A stretch of 64,000 bases of DNA from Acidobacteriota bacterium (GCA_003222395.1 QHWB01000045.1:23004-87003); one strand, 5' to 3'. Positions 38,374 through 47,515 are shown, counted from the stretch's first letter. Notes: generated by a model not told the origin, from the letters alone. Translations and numbers: made by a program.

Positions 38374-38763
38374 TCAGTGAGCGGGATTGCGTGAGAGGAG
38401 GCGGTCGGCGAGCCCGTGCAGTTCTTCGGTCCAGATAGGCTTGAAGCAGATCTCGGCGCCGAGCTCGTGGATCTCGGAGAGCGCTTCTTCGCTCAGCGAC
38501 ACATCGCCGGTGATGACCGTCACCGGAATGCCCTGGCCCTCGGAGCGCTCGCGTAGCCGGTAGAGAAACCCCAGTCCGTTCACCAGAGGCATGCGGAGGT
38601 CGAGGATGATCGCGTCGGGGTGGAAGTTTTCGGCTTCGCGCAGGCCGTCCTGCGCGTTCATCGCGGTGCGGACCTGGTGACCTTCGAGCCGCAGAATCCC
38701 GGCGAAAGTCTGCGTGACGCCTTCGTCATCGTCGACGATCAGTAAACGTCCGGTCCGCGTCAT
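38374..38763 (-). CDS. Single-domain response regulator
   Basis: 129 residues, a receiver domain only: LLIVDDDEGVTQTFAGILRLEG (acidic pocket), AIILDLRMPLVNGLGFL (phospho-acceptor aspartate at about 57), PVTVITGDVS (switch Thr), and the final KPIWTEELHGLADRLL (conserved Lys). Without an output domain it probably passes phosphate on or acts by protein contact. The ATG at 38763 lies 11 nt downstream of the stop of the 71-residue gene, so the two genes are likely one transcript. A longer upstream start lacks receiver-like sequence. Confidence 0.88.
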   Translation of the reverse strand: MTRTGRLLIVDDDEGVTQTFAGILRLEGHQVRTAMNAQDGLREAENFHPDAIILDLRMPLVNGLGFLYRLRERSEGQGIPVTVITGDVSLSEEALSEIHELGAEICFKPIWTEELHGLADRLLSRNPAH

Positions 38764-38774
38764 CGGATGGAGGA

Positions 38775-38990
38775 TCACGACGCCCACGCTGTGGCAGGAG
38801 CTGGAGCACAGGACGCGAGGAACAGCGCTTCGATCTCCTGCTCCCGGCTCAACGCGGCGGCTGTAGTCGTAAAGTATTCTACGATTGTTCCGCGCGCGTG
38901 GTGCACCGCCAGCTTGTAGGGTCCGGTACTGCCGAGCGCCGTCACTTCCCACTGCACGAGATCCGATCCGGCCATGAAGAAGCTAGTCAT
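38775..38990 (-). CDS. Small conserved-type protein upstream of the receiver gene
   Basis: 71 residues from 38990 (or 66 from the internal ATG at 38975). The compact sequence DLVQWEVTALGSTGPYKLAVHHARGTIVEYFTTTAAALSREQEIEALFLASC resembles a small alpha/beta domain. The 11-nt spacing to the receiver gene indicates co-transcription and a possible functional link. No recognised family and no signal peptide or membrane segment. The proline/alanine tail is probably flexible. Confidence 0.55.
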   Translation of the reverse strand: MTSFFMAGSDLVQWEVTALGSTGPYKLAVHHARGTIVEYFTTTAAALSREQEIEALFLASCAPAPATAWAS

Positions 38991-39160
38991 CGTGGCGAGT
39001 GCCTGCGCAAGTCAGGTGCCGTCACATAACTGAACGAAGGTGCACGCTCTTGCAGTCGGGCGTGTCCCCTCGGAGGACACAGCGACCGACAAGGCTGCAA
39101 GCCGTATAATCCGCGTCGTTCGCGGACGCCATTGTCCATATGACGCGCAAGGAGACTGAC

Positions 39161-40054
39161 ATGAGACGAATCATCCTGTTGGGAGGCCTCATCGCGGTAG
39201 GCGGATTGACCGCCGTCGTCGCTCAGCAGCAACAGCAGCCGCGGCCTCCGCTGCCGGATGCGATCAAGGTCAAAGACAACCTATGGGTGATCACGTCGTC
39301 CACGCCGGGTCCCGAGTTCACCGGCGGCAACACCGGCATCTTCGTCACCGATTCGGGCGTCATCCTCGTCGACACGAAGCTGTCCGGATACGGGCCGACG
39401 ATTCTCGAGAAGGTGAAGAAGATCACCGATAAGCCCGTGACGACGATCATCAACACGCACACGCACGGCGATCACACCGGCAGCAACGAGGCGTTTCCCG
39501 CGACCGTCGACATCGTCGCGCACGAGAACACGAAGGCGAACATGGCGAAGATGCCGGCCTTCCAGGGCGAGAAGGCGTCGTTCCTTCCGAAGCGGACCTA
39601 CAAGGACAAGCTGACGATCGGCAGCGGCAGGAACCGCGTCGACCTCTATTACTTCGGCGCGGGACACACCAACGGCGACACGTTCGTCGTGTACCCGGCT
39701 TTGCGGGTGCTGCAGACCGGCGACATGTTCGCGTGGCGTGACGCGCCGGTGCTCGATCGCAACAACGGCGGCAGCGGGTTGGAGTTCCCGAAAACGCTGG
39801 CGAAGGCGGTGGCAGGAATCAAGGACATCGACACGGTGATTCCCGGGCATAGTCCGGTGACGACGCCGAAAGATTTTGATCAGTATCAGAAGTTCACCGC
39901 CGATTTCGTCTCGGCGGTCCAGGGCGCGCTGATGGCGGGGAAGAGCGCCGAAGAGGCGACGAAGTCGATCGATCTGGCTTCGAAGTACTCGGGATACAAG
40001 AGCGACCGCTATGCGGCCGCGGTGACGGCGCTCTACGCGGAGATCAAGAAGTAA
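39161..40054 (+). CDS. Exported metallo-beta-lactamase-fold hydrolase
   Basis: 297 residues with a signal peptide (RRIILLGGLIAVGGLTAVVA|QQQQQ). The MBL motifs are complete: INTHTHGDHTGSNEAF (zinc site HxHxDH), FGAGHTNGDTFVVYPALRVLQTGDMF (His, Asp) and VIPGHSPVTT (His). It is a zinc-dependent hydrolase of the periplasm; the substrate is unknown. AAGGAG 7 nt before the ATG at 39161 sets the start; an in-frame ATG at 39140 lies ahead of that site. A single gene; the next gene is convergent across a repeat-rich gap. Confidence 0.9.
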   Translation: MRRIILLGGLIAVGGLTAVVAQQQQQPRPPLPDAIKVKDNLWVITSSTPGPEFTGGNTGIFVTDSGVILVDTKLSGYGPTILEKVKKITDKPVTTIINTHTHGDHTGSNEAFPATVDIVAHENTKANMAKMPAFQGEKASFLPKRTYKDKLTIGSGRNRVDLYYFGAGHTNGDTFVVYPALRVLQTGDMFAWRDAPVLDRNNGGSGLEFPKTLAKAVAGIKDIDTVIPGHSPVTTPKDFDQYQKFTADFVSAVQGALMAGKSAEEATKSIDLASKYSGYKSDRYAAAVTALYAEIKK

Positions 40055-40055
40055 G

Positions 40056-40212
40056 AAGTCGGAAGTCGGAAGTACGAAGTACGAAGTGTGCGAACGCAGA
40101 AACCGCAGAGACGCCGAGACTCAAATTGCTTTGCGATTCGAGCGCGCTCTGTCAGCTGTCAGCTGTCAGCTATCAGACTTCAGACCTTCAGACTTCGTAC
40201 TTCGAACTTCCG
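40056..40212. repeat. Inverted tandem repeats between MBL and PEBP genes
   Basis: Left arm (40056-40090) consists of GAAGTCG/GAAGTAC copies. Right arm (40178-40212) consists of complementary GACTTC/GTACTTC copies. In between, CAGCTGTCAGCTGTCAGC (40147-40174) forms a second tandem unit. The arms can pair and end just before the PEBP stop. It probably serves as a two-way terminator. Confidence 0.75.
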
Positions 40213-40219
40213 CCTTTCA

Positions 40220-40813
40220 CTACGGTCTCTTGAACCGTCCCATCAACACAGCCTTTCCGAGGATGTGTCCGTCGATCGCTTTCAGCACTTCGGCGCGGGT
40301 CGCGTCGGGACCGAGATCGAGCTTCGTGTCGAGCGCGTACAGCTCCCAGGTGTAGTGATGATTCGGTCCGACCGCCGGCGCGCCGGGCCCGCGAAACCCG
40401 ACCACTCCGCCCTGATTCTTGATCTGCACCGTGCCGTCGGGCAGCTGCGCGTTCGGCGGCACGTTCTCGGGCAGCTCGCGCGCGGTTCCGGGGATGTTGA
40501 ACGCGACCCAGTGGACGACGGTGTCGGTCTTGCGCTGAAGCGCCGTGTCCGGATCCAGCATGTTCAGCACGAACGTGACCGTCCCGTCAGGCACGTTGGT
40601 CCATTCGAGCTTCGGAGACACCGGATTCTGAACTGCCTGCGTGTACTTCTGCGGAATCTCGCCGCCGTCGGTGAATGCGGATGTCGTCAGCGTGAGTCCC
40701 GGACGCGCGGGCGCGCTGCCGCGCGCCGCCGGCGGCTGTCCGCCGCCCTGTGATGCCGCGACGCCGATGGCGGCGGTGACGATGGCGATCGGCGCGATGA
40801 CCGTACGTTTCAT
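40220..40813 (-). CDS. Exported PEBP-like protein (YbhB/YbcL family)
   Basis: 197 residues. A signal peptide (TVIAPIAIVTAAIGVAAS) is followed by the phosphatidylethanolamine-binding-protein fold: LTLTTSAFTDGGEIPQKYT, SPKLEWTNVPDGTVTFVLNMLDPDT, VVHWVAFNIPGTARELPENV, GFRGPGAP..NHHYTWELYALDTKLDL. The ligand-site D-P-D and H-W-V-x-F-N-I are intact. Family members bind phospho- or small ligands, but the bacterial role is unknown. It stands alone between two repeat-rich gaps. Confidence 0.92.
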   Translation of the reverse strand: MKRTVIAPIAIVTAAIGVAASQGGGQPPAARGSAPARPGLTLTTSAFTDGGEIPQKYTQAVQNPVSPKLEWTNVPDGTVTFVLNMLDPDTALQRKTDTVVHWVAFNIPGTARELPENVPPNAQLPDGTVQIKNQGGVVGFRGPGAPAVGPNHHYTWELYALDTKLDLGPDATRAEVLKAIDGHILGKAVLMGRFKRP

Positions 40814-40835
40814 TCGTGGCCTCCATCTGAAATTG

Positions 40836-40953
40836 GGTAATTGGGTAATGGGGTAATCGGGTAATCGAGTAATCGAGTAATCGGATGGTCGATTGCGTAT
40901 TTGCGCAATTACCCGATTACCCGATTACCCGATTACCCGATTATCCAATTACC
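40836..40953. repeat. Inverted GGGTAATC/GATTACCC tandem repeats
   Basis: Left arm (40836-40886) carries about seven copies of GGGTAAT(C/T). Right arm (40907-40953) carries about six copies of the complementary unit. The arms can form a hairpin of 40 bp or more with a loop of about 20 nt. It lies 3 nt from the stop of the 40957-41637 gene and in the leader of the PEBP gene. Confidence 0.85.
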
Positions 40954-40956
40954 CGA

Positions 40957-41637
40957 TCAATTGATGGCGAAGCAGTAGAACAATCCGGCGCCGCCGGTGC
41001 TGACGAGATTTTCCTGACTGCAGCCGCGGCTCGGGTGGGCTGAATTCCACGACGTGTTGCCGCCGCCCGTGCGATCGTGGTGGCCGAGCTGCGCCGTGCC
41101 GGCGCCGCTGTTCGTCCAGTTGCCGCACGTGTGATCGGCGCCGTCGGTGAAGGCGGTGCCGTCGAGCTGAGAGCCCGTGAGCATGTCGTGGCGGTTCGGC
41201 GTATCGCCGACGCCGTTCACCGTGTCGCCTTTCTCGGTGAGCGCCGTCTGCTTCGTGAGGTTGTTGCCGCGGCGCGCCGCTTCGAGCGTGTCGCCATGCA
41301 GGTCGGCGACGTTCTGCGCGATCCGCGCGCCCTTGGCGTTGTACCACGGCCCGGCGCCGATGCGATCGCGCGCGTTGACCGCCGACTGGCCGCTTGCCGC
41401 GCTCGCGCTCAGATACGCGTGCCACATCTTGCCGGTCGAGCCGGCGGCCGTCGCAAGCGTCTGACAAGTCCGGTCCGCGCCGGCGAGACCGCCGAGGTCG
41501 GCGCCTTTGCCGGAGCCGGCGCTCGTGATGAAGAACGACATCGGCTGCTGCGGCTGCTGCGCGGCCGGCTGCTGGGCCACCGGCAGGTAGACGCTCGAAA
41601 GAACGGCGACGCTGAACGCCACGACGAATGTGCGCAT
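40957..41637 (-). CDS. Exported lectin-like protein (DUF1554-like)
   Basis: 226 residues with a signal peptide (RTFVVAFSVAVLSSVYLPVA|QQPAAQQPQQ). The core FFITSAGSGKGADLGGLAGADRTCQTLA and CGNWTNSGAGTAQLGHHDRTG and the end CSQENLVSTGGAGLFYCF follow the pattern of small C-type-lectin-like or endostatin-like domains (DUF1554), with four Cys likely in disulfides. The second of two adjacent ATGs (41637) is best spaced from AAGGAGGG. Probably a secreted carbohydrate or surface binder; the ligand is unknown. Confidence 0.8.
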   Translation of the reverse strand: MRTFVVAFSVAVLSSVYLPVAQQPAAQQPQQPMSFFITSAGSGKGADLGGLAGADRTCQTLATAAGSTGKMWHAYLSASAASGQSAVNARDRIGAGPWYNAKGARIAQNVADLHGDTLEAARRGNNLTKQTALTEKGDTVNGVGDTPNRHDMLTGSQLDGTAFTDGADHTCGNWTNSGAGTAQLGHHDRTGGGNTSWNSAHPSRGCSQENLVSTGGAGLFYCFAIN

Positions 41638-41744
41638 CATCCCTCCTTGCGGATGTGAATCGAGGCGCATATTAGCTTACGTGCGCCTGCCATGCCGCGT
41701 CTGTTCGTTCAACTTTTGCACCGGGCGGTAACGTCTAACCATCC

Positions 41745-44165
41745 ATGCAGGACATCCGATTCGCCGTAAGGACGCTGCGCAAGCAGCCCATCTTCACGCT
41801 CATCGCCGTACTGACGCTCGCGCTGGGCATCGGCGCGAACGCCGCGATTTTCAGCCTCCTCTATCAGATCCTGCTGCGGCCGCTGCCGTATCCCGACGCC
41901 GACCGCCTGGTGTTCGTCTGGAACACCTATCCGGGAAGCAACCTGCCGCAGGCGTCGGTCTCGATCCCCGACTACATCGATCGCAGGACGCAGGCGCCGG
42001 CGCTGGAGGAAGCGACGTTGTTCACGATGCGCACAGCCAACCTCAACGAAGGCGGCACGCCCGAACAGGTGCGGTCGCTCGCGGTCACGCCTTCGTTCTT
42101 TTCCACCCTTCAGCGCTCGCCGATGATCGGCCGCGCGTTTACTGAGGAGGAAGCGAAGCCCGACGCCGACAAGTTCGCCATCCTCGCGCACGGTCTATGG
42201 GCGTCGCACTACGGCTCGGATCCGTCAGTCGTCGGACGCGACATCCGCATCAACGGCGAACCGTATCGCGTCGTCGGCGTGCTGCCGCCGGACTTCGAGA
42301 TTCCGGCGCGCGACGTCGCGCTGCTCGTTCCGTTCGCGTTCACGCCGCAGCAGATGTCCGACCAGGGCCGCGGCAACGAGTTCAGCTCGATGATCGCGCG
42401 CCTTCGCCCCGGGGCGACCATCGACCAGGCGAACGCTCAGTTCAAAGCGATCGTGGCGCGCAACCTCGAACGCCTGCCGCAGTTTCAGTCGTTCGCGCAG
42501 ACGAGCGGCTTCAGCGGATATGCGATCGGATTGCGCGATCAGCTCGTCGGCGACGTCCGCGCGCCGCTCCTCGTTCTGCAGGCGGGCGTCATCCTGCTGC
42601 TCCTGATTGCGTGCACCAACGTCGCGAACCTGCTGCTGATGCGCGCGACGGCGCGGCTGCGCGAGCTCGCCATTCGCACGACGCTTGGCGCGGGACGCCG
42701 CCGCATCATCGCGCAGCTGCTGACCGAGGGGATCGTCCTATCGCTCGCCGGCGCGGCGGCCGGGCTCGCGGTAGGCGTGGGGGGCGTCAAGGCGCTGATC
42801 GCGCTGAGCACGACACAGATTCCAGGCTCGCCCGAAGCCACGCTGCACGTGCCCGTGCTGCTGTTCACCCTCACGCTCGCGTTCGTCACCGGCATCGTGT
42901 TCGGCCTGGTCCCGGCCGTTACGGTTCTGCGAGGGAATACGGCCGCATTCCTGAAGGACGACAGCTCGCGCGGCACGCCGGGGAAGCGCACCGGATCGAC
43001 GCGCACGATGCTCGTCGTCGCGGAAACGGCAATTGCCGTCGTCCTGCTGATTGGCGCCGGGCTCATGATCAAAAGCTTCGCGCGGCTGCAAAACGTCGAT
43101 CCCGGATTTGCGACCGACAACGTGTTCACGGCGCAGATCGCGCTGCCCCCGGCGCGCTATCCGGACGCGCCCGCGCGCGTCGCGTTCTGGAATCGTGTCA
43201 GCGAACGCGCGCGCTCCATTCCTGGTGCAACTGGCGTTGGACTGACAACGAACGTGCCGTTCAACGGGAATGTCAGTTCCGGGTCGTACACGATCGCCGG
43301 CCGGACGCTGGCGCCAGGCGAAGCCGTGCCGCACGGACGTCAGGAGATCGTAGGCGGCGATTACTTCAAAGCGATGCGGATTCCGCTGATCGCAGGACGC
43401 ACGTTCGAGGAGAGCGACACGGCCACGTCCCAGCCGGTCTGTGTGATCGACGAGTACCTCGTGAAGAAGTACTTCGCGGATCGCAGGCCGCTCGGCCAGC
43501 AGATTCAGCGGGGTCAGAACTTCAAGGCGACGATCGTCGGTGTCGTCGGTACGATCAACAGCATCGACCTCGGTCAGCCGGTGACGAAGGAGCGGATTTA
43601 CTACGCCGCGTCGCAGCAGGCGCCGCGCGCGATGGCGCTCGTGGTGAAAACCGGATTGGATCCGGTGAGGCTGGTGCCGCAGGTGCGCGCCACGGTGCAG
43701 GCGATCGATGCGGAGCAGCCGATTGCCGACGTCCGTACGATGGATCAGTGGGTGTCGCAGTCGCTGCAGAATCGCCGGACGCCGATGGCGCTGCTGGCGG
43801 TGTTCGGCGTGGTGGCGCTCGTGCTGTCGGCGATCGGCATTTACGGCATCGTCGCGTTCGGCGTTACGCAGCGCGTGCGCGAATTCGGCATCCGGCATGC
43901 GCTCGGCGCCGACAGCGGTTCAATCCTGTCGCTCGTGCTCGCAGAGGGACTGCGCACCGCAGGCGTCGGGATTGTGATTGGGTTGCTTGGCGCGCTCGCG
44001 CTGACCCGGTCGCTGCAATCGCTCTTGTTCGGCGTCACGGCGCACGATCCGCTCGTGTTCGCGGGCGTCGCTGCTGTCCTCCTCGCCGTCGCGCTGGCGG
44101 CGTGCTACGTCCCGGCACGCCGCGCCACGCGCGTCGATCCGATGGTGGCGTTGAGGGAGAGTTAA
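41745..44165 (+). CDS. ADOP-family ABC permease (MacB/FtsX type)
   Basis: 806 residues, the size of acidobacterial duplicated orphan permeases. The first half starts IRFAVRTLRKQPIFTLIAVLTLALGIGANAAIFSLLYQILLRPLPYPDADRLVFVW, and its FtsX domain lies at about 285-400 (LIACTNVANLLLMRATARLRELAIRTTLGAGRRRII). A second copy begins at about 420 and ends with a second FtsX domain (GIYGIVAFGVTQRVREFGIRHALGADSGSIL). No ATPase gene lies next to it, as is usual for ADOP proteins. It probably exports an unknown substrate or senses membrane stress. A second copy begins at 63826. Confidence 0.93.
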   Translation: MQDIRFAVRTLRKQPIFTLIAVLTLALGIGANAAIFSLLYQILLRPLPYPDADRLVFVWNTYPGSNLPQASVSIPDYIDRRTQAPALEEATLFTMRTANLNEGGTPEQVRSLAVTPSFFSTLQRSPMIGRAFTEEEAKPDADKFAILAHGLWASHYGSDPSVVGRDIRINGEPYRVVGVLPPDFEIPARDVALLVPFAFTPQQMSDQGRGNEFSSMIARLRPGATIDQANAQFKAIVARNLERLPQFQSFAQTSGFSGYAIGLRDQLVGDVRAPLLVLQAGVILLLLIACTNVANLLLMRATARLRELAIRTTLGAGRRRIIAQLLTEGIVLSLAGAAAGLAVGVGGVKALIALSTTQIPGSPEATLHVPVLLFTLTLAFVTGIVFGLVPAVTVLRGNTAAFLKDDSSRGTPGKRTGSTRTMLVVAETAIAVVLLIGAGLMIKSFARLQNVDPGFATDNVFTAQIALPPARYPDAPARVAFWNRVSERARSIPGATGVGLTTNVPFNGNVSSGSYTIAGRTLAPGEAVPHGRQEIVGGDYFKAMRIPLIAGRTFEESDTATSQPVCVIDEYLVKKYFADRRPLGQQIQRGQNFKATIVGVVGTINSIDLGQPVTKERIYYAASQQAPRAMALVVKTGLDPVRLVPQVRATVQAIDAEQPIADVRTMDQWVSQSLQNRRTPMALLAVFGVVALVLSAIGIYGIVAFGVTQRVREFGIRHALGADSGSILSLVLAEGLRTAGVGIVIGLLGALALTRSLQSLLFGVTAHDPLVFAGVAAVLLAVALAACYVPARRATRVDPMVALRES

Positions 44166-44216
44166 CGACGGTGGGGCGGCCCTTTACGGTGGGGCGGCTC
44201 TTTCAGGGCCGCCGAC

Positions 44217-44235
44217 GCGGGCCTGAAAGGCCCGC
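44217..44235 (+). terminator. GCGGGCC-TGAAA-GGCCCGC hairpin after the ADOP gene
   Basis: Perfect 7-bp GC stem with a 5-nt loop, 52 nt past the ADOP stop and 24 nt before the stop of the convergent TlpA-like gene. Direct copies of GGTGGGGCGGC lie just before it (44170-44207). Confidence 0.55.
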
Positions 44236-44258
44236 GCCACACAAAGTGGCCCTGACAT

Positions 44259-45542
44259 TCAGGGCCGTCCAGCCGGCGCTGAACTCTGCACTGACTCCGC
44301 GAGCAGCTTTTCCGTCAGCTCGCGCAGTTCCTGCTTCAGCCTCGTGTGCTCTTCACCAGTCGCCGGGCTGGCGAATCCGGCGTGCACGCTTCGCACGCGG
44401 CCGTCGCGTCCGAGGTAGATCGACGTCGGGTACGCGCCGAAGTTGACGATCTGCGGCAGCGCCTCGGCGATCGTCTTCGAGGTCGGCGTCGGACTGGTCG
44501 TGCCGGCGTAGAGCATCGGGTACTGAAGGTTGTAGCGCTTGATGAACGACTGCACGCGCGGCCGATAAACCTTCGGGTCGGGATCGTTCTCGAACATCAC
44601 GCCGACGATCTCGAGTCCGCGCGCGTGATAGTCCCTGTACAACTCTGCGAGGAACGGTGCTTCATCGTGGCAGTTCGGGCACCAGCTGCCGCCAATCGCG
44701 AAGATCACCACCTTGCCGCGGAACTGCGGATCGGTGTTCGAGATCGTCTTTCCCGTCATCACTTCCGGAAAGGCGAACTGCAACGGCGTCGTCGGATCCT
44801 TCACGCTGGTATAGCGCGATGGATCGGGCGGCTCGGGAATGCCTTTCGCGCGCGCCTCGCTGCTGCGGACGACGAGGTAGTGGGCGTTGCCGTTCAGCGT
44901 GACGGCGAGGGTGCCGTCCGAGTTCGGCTCCGCCTCGAAGAGGTTCGGCCGCTCTCCCGCAAAATGACTGAGCACGAGCTTGCCGCCGCGCCATCCGCCG
45001 ACGAGCGTTCCAGTGTCGCCGTCGACGCGTAGAATCGATCCGGCGACTTCCGCGCCCGATTGCCGCAGGAACACCTGCCACGTGCGCGTGTCGCGCGGCG
45101 CGGTCACTTCTTCGGCCACGCGGCGCATCTCCCACGTGCCGTTGACCTGCGGCGGATTCTCCGATCCCGATGGAATCGGCGCGAAGCGGCGCATGCGAAC
45201 GTCCTGGGGCCGCGCGTTCGGACGGTTGCTGCGATAGACGCCGATCAGCTGATCGCCGTTCGCTTTGAGCTCGAGCGTCGTGTTGAGGAAATCGTATTCG
45301 AATTTCAGCACGCCGTCGGCGAAGCTGCCCGACGTCGATCCGATCTTCCGATCGCCTTCGAAGAAGAAGCCCTGCGCGTCGGCGCCCCTGGTCGCAATCT
45401 CGAAGCGAAACGGAATGTCGGTTTCGCCGGAGACGATGATGGCATCCCAGAGGCCGTCGACGGCGGAGGCGGCCCGCATGCGCGGCGCGGCGCCGGCAAT
45501 CGTGAGGAGCAATGCGGCGGCGACGATCGTTTTGTGGCGCAT
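44259..45542 (-). CDS. Exported TlpA-like redoxin with N-terminal beta-domain
   Basis: 427 residues with a signal peptide (KTIVAAALLLTIAGAAPRMRA|AS). The N-terminal half (about 30-240) is a beta-rich domain of two similar lipocalin-like repeats (VDGLWDAIIVSGETDIPFRFEI; VNGTWEMRRVAEEV). The C-terminal half is a TlpA-type thioredoxin fold with the redox motif GGSWCPNCHDEAPFLAEL and the cis-proline in GAYPTSIYLGRDG. Both halves lie in the periplasm. It probably reduces disulfides or peroxides of an envelope partner. GAGGTG overlaps the stop of the upstream M28 gene and precedes the ATG, so translation is coupled. Confidence 0.88.
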   Translation of the reverse strand: MRHKTIVAAALLLTIAGAAPRMRAASAVDGLWDAIIVSGETDIPFRFEIATRGADAQGFFFEGDRKIGSTSGSFADGVLKFEYDFLNTTLELKANGDQLIGVYRSNRPNARPQDVRMRRFAPIPSGSENPPQVNGTWEMRRVAEEVTAPRDTRTWQVFLRQSGAEVAGSILRVDGDTGTLVGGWRGGKLVLSHFAGERPNLFEAEPNSDGTLAVTLNGNAHYLVVRSSEARAKGIPEPPDPSRYTSVKDPTTPLQFAFPEVMTGKTISNTDPQFRGKVVIFAIGGSWCPNCHDEAPFLAELYRDYHARGLEIVGVMFENDPDPKVYRPRVQSFIKRYNLQYPMLYAGTTSPTPTSKTIAEALPQIVNFGAYPTSIYLGRDGRVRSVHAGFASPATGEEHTRLKQELRELTEKLLAESVQSSAPAGRP

Positions 45543-45544
45543 GT

Positions 45545-47185
45545 TCACCTCTGTGCGGATGACGTGGTGCCTCGGCCGGCCGGCCGCTGCGGCGCGGGAA
45601 GCGCCTTGCGCGGAAGCTTCTCGTCGGCCGTCGCGGCCTCGAACGCGAACACCGCGATCACCGTGGCCTGCTGCACCATGTCGTCGCGCTGCACGCGATC
45701 GTACACGTCCATGTTCGAGTGGTGCGTCCGCGAGTTGTACTCGAGTCGATCGACGAGGAACTGAAACGCCGGCACTCCGGCGTTGTCGAACGACAGATGA
45801 TCGGTCTGCGACACCGAGCGCGGCGAGAGGATCGTGACGCCGAGATCCTTCAGCGGCTCGAGCCAGCGCTCGAAGATCGGCCGCACCGCCAGATTGCTCT
45901 GCAGCCACACGCCGCGCACCCTGCCGGTGCCGTTGTCGGAGTTGAAGTACGCCGAGAGCTTCGCGTGCTCCGGCTTCAGCGTCATCGTGTCGACGTCGGC
46001 GAGGTGATCGGCGACGTACGCCTTCGATCCGAGCAGCCCCTGCTCCTCGCCGCCCCAGAGCGCGACGCGAATCGTGCGCCGCGGCTTCACGCCCGACGCT
46101 TTCAGAATCCGCACCGCCTCCATCATCGCCGCGCTGCCGGTTGCGTTGTCGGTCGCGCCGGTGGCGTACGGGTGCGAATCGAAGTGCGCGCCGAGCAGCA
46201 CGATCTCGGACGCGAGGTCGCCGCCCGGCAGATCGGCGATCGTGTTGAAGCCGTTCATGCCCGCTTCGTCGTAGTACTTCGTCTCGACGTTTAGCTCCAC
46301 TCTCACCGGCAGTCCTTTGTCGAGCACGCGGATCATCCGGTTGTAGTGTTCGACGGCGATCGTCAGGCCCGGTACGCTCTTGCCGACTTTGTCGTCGCGC
46401 GCGAACGACCCGCTCGGAAAGATCGTCCCGCCGTCGGGATGCTGCTGCTGCCACGACAGCGTGCTGCCGCCGTCGGCCATGTCGCTGTCGCTTCCGCGAT
46501 CGAACGTCGCGACGACGCCTTCAGCCGCGTAGAACTCTTCGAGCTTGTCGCGGAACGCCTGCGCGGCCGTCGCGGGGACCTGCCCTGAGCCTGTCGAAGG
46601 GCCACGGCCACGTCCGGCTGCCGGCGCAGGGACCGGCGTCGTCTCGGCTTCCTTTTCGTACTGATCGTCCATCCTCAGGATGATCGGGCCTTCGAGCATG
46701 CGGACGCGCCGCGCCGGCTGCGTGAGGACGATTTTCCCGGCGAGCGTTCCGCGATACTTCGCGAAGTCAGCCTCGTTCGCGATTTGCACGCGGACGACGT
46801 CCGCTGTGACGGGGCCCTTCGTACCCGACGACCACTCGCGCGGGTACCCGATGATCGGCTGCGGCTGCGGCTCGAGCATCATCGCGCTGAAGCGCACGAG
46901 CGACCAGCCTTTGCCGAACTTCCACCGCTCCTGATGGATGTTGGCGAGGCCCCACTCGCCGAACTTCCTCATCGCCCACTCGCTCGCTTGTTGAATCGCC
47001 GGCGACCCGGTGAGGCGCGGCCCGTACACGTCGCTGAGCCACGAGATGTGATCCATCACCTGGGATCGATTGAACCCCTCGTCACGGATCTTGCCGATCG
47101 CGGCGTAATCGAGCTTTTCGGATTGCGTGTTGACGGCAACGACGGCGGCCACGACGGCCACGGCGGCGAGCACGGCGCGTCTCAT
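45545..47185 (-). CDS. Exported M28 family metallopeptidase
   Basis: 546 residues. Signal peptide (RRAVLAAVAVVAAVVAVNT) then the M28 zinc-peptidase with a PA-like insertion (about 115-275). Zinc ligands: GAHFDSHPYATGATDNATGSAAMMEAVRIL (His, Asp), WGGEEQGLLGS (Glu-Glu), and the final His in TDHLSFDNAGVPAFQFL. It would release N-terminal residues from peptides in the periplasm. The PA-like region includes a translated dispersed 23-bp repeat (46579-46601; G-P-S-T-G-S-G-Q) in a flexible stretch. GGAGG precedes the ATG at 47185. First of two genes; the TlpA-like redoxin follows. Confidence 0.92.
   Translation of the reverse strand: MRRAVLAAVAVVAAVVAVNTQSEKLDYAAIGKIRDEGFNRSQVMDHISWLSDVYGPRLTGSPAIQQASEWAMRKFGEWGLANIHQERWKFGKGWSLVRFSAMMLEPQPQPIIGYPREWSSGTKGPVTADVVRVQIANEADFAKYRGTLAGKIVLTQPARRVRMLEGPIILRMDDQYEKEAETTPVPAPAAGRGRGPSTGSGQVPATAAQAFRDKLEEFYAAEGVVATFDRGSDSDMADGGSTLSWQQQHPDGGTIFPSGSFARDDKVGKSVPGLTIAVEHYNRMIRVLDKGLPVRVELNVETKYYDEAGMNGFNTIADLPGGDLASEIVLLGAHFDSHPYATGATDNATGSAAMMEAVRILKASGVKPRRTIRVALWGGEEQGLLGSKAYVADHLADVDTMTLKPEHAKLSAYFNSDNGTGRVRGVWLQSNLAVRPIFERWLEPLKDLGVTILSPRSVSQTDHLSFDNAGVPAFQFLVDRLEYNSRTHHSNMDVYDRVQRDDMVQQATVIAVFAFEAATADEKLPRKALPAPQRPAGRGTTSSAQR
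46579..46601. repeat. Dispersed TTCGACAGGCTCAGG-type repeat inside the M28 gene
   Basis: A 23-bp sequence whose minus strand reads CCCTTCGACAGGCTCAGGGC. This short element is found scattered in many bacterial genomes. Here it is translated as G-P-S-T-G-S-G-Q and keeps the peptidase frame open. Confidence 0.75.
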
Positions 47186-47515
47186 GAACCCTCCAGCAGG
47201 GACGGCTGAGTGTAGCCGATTCCGCGAATCCGCAGGTCACCGCGCCGATACAATTCGCCCGCCCGAAGCGGATGGCGCGTACGCGTACACGGTCCAGTTA
47301 GTCTGCGACGACTTTGGCGAGTGGCAGCTCGAGGCGACGTTTCGATCGTTTGCATGGCTCCCCGAGAGATGTGCTGCACGTCGGGCTCGACGATGTCGTA
47401 GTTCGAAAAACTGCGCAGAAACTTCAGCACCGATGCCAGGGAGCCGTGGCAGAATCTGCCGCGTGAAGAGTGCTGGTGCGATCGTGGCTAACGGCGACCG
47501 ACAGGGAGAATTGAA
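47186..47515. other. 330-bp divergent intergenic region
   Basis: Lies between two divergent starts. AAGGAGG-like sites for both genes lie at its ends. GATACAAT at about 47247 is a weak -10 for the rightward gene. An 82-residue leftward frame (47182-47430) ends in the M28 start region but looks like shadow coding. Nothing else is seen. Confidence 0.45.

Noticed and set aside
47182..47430. 82-codon leftward frame whose stop overlaps the M28 start (ATGA)
   Set aside because: The overlap looks like coupling, but the second half is arginine-rich shadow-like sequence, the start has no ribosome binding site, and no family is recognised.
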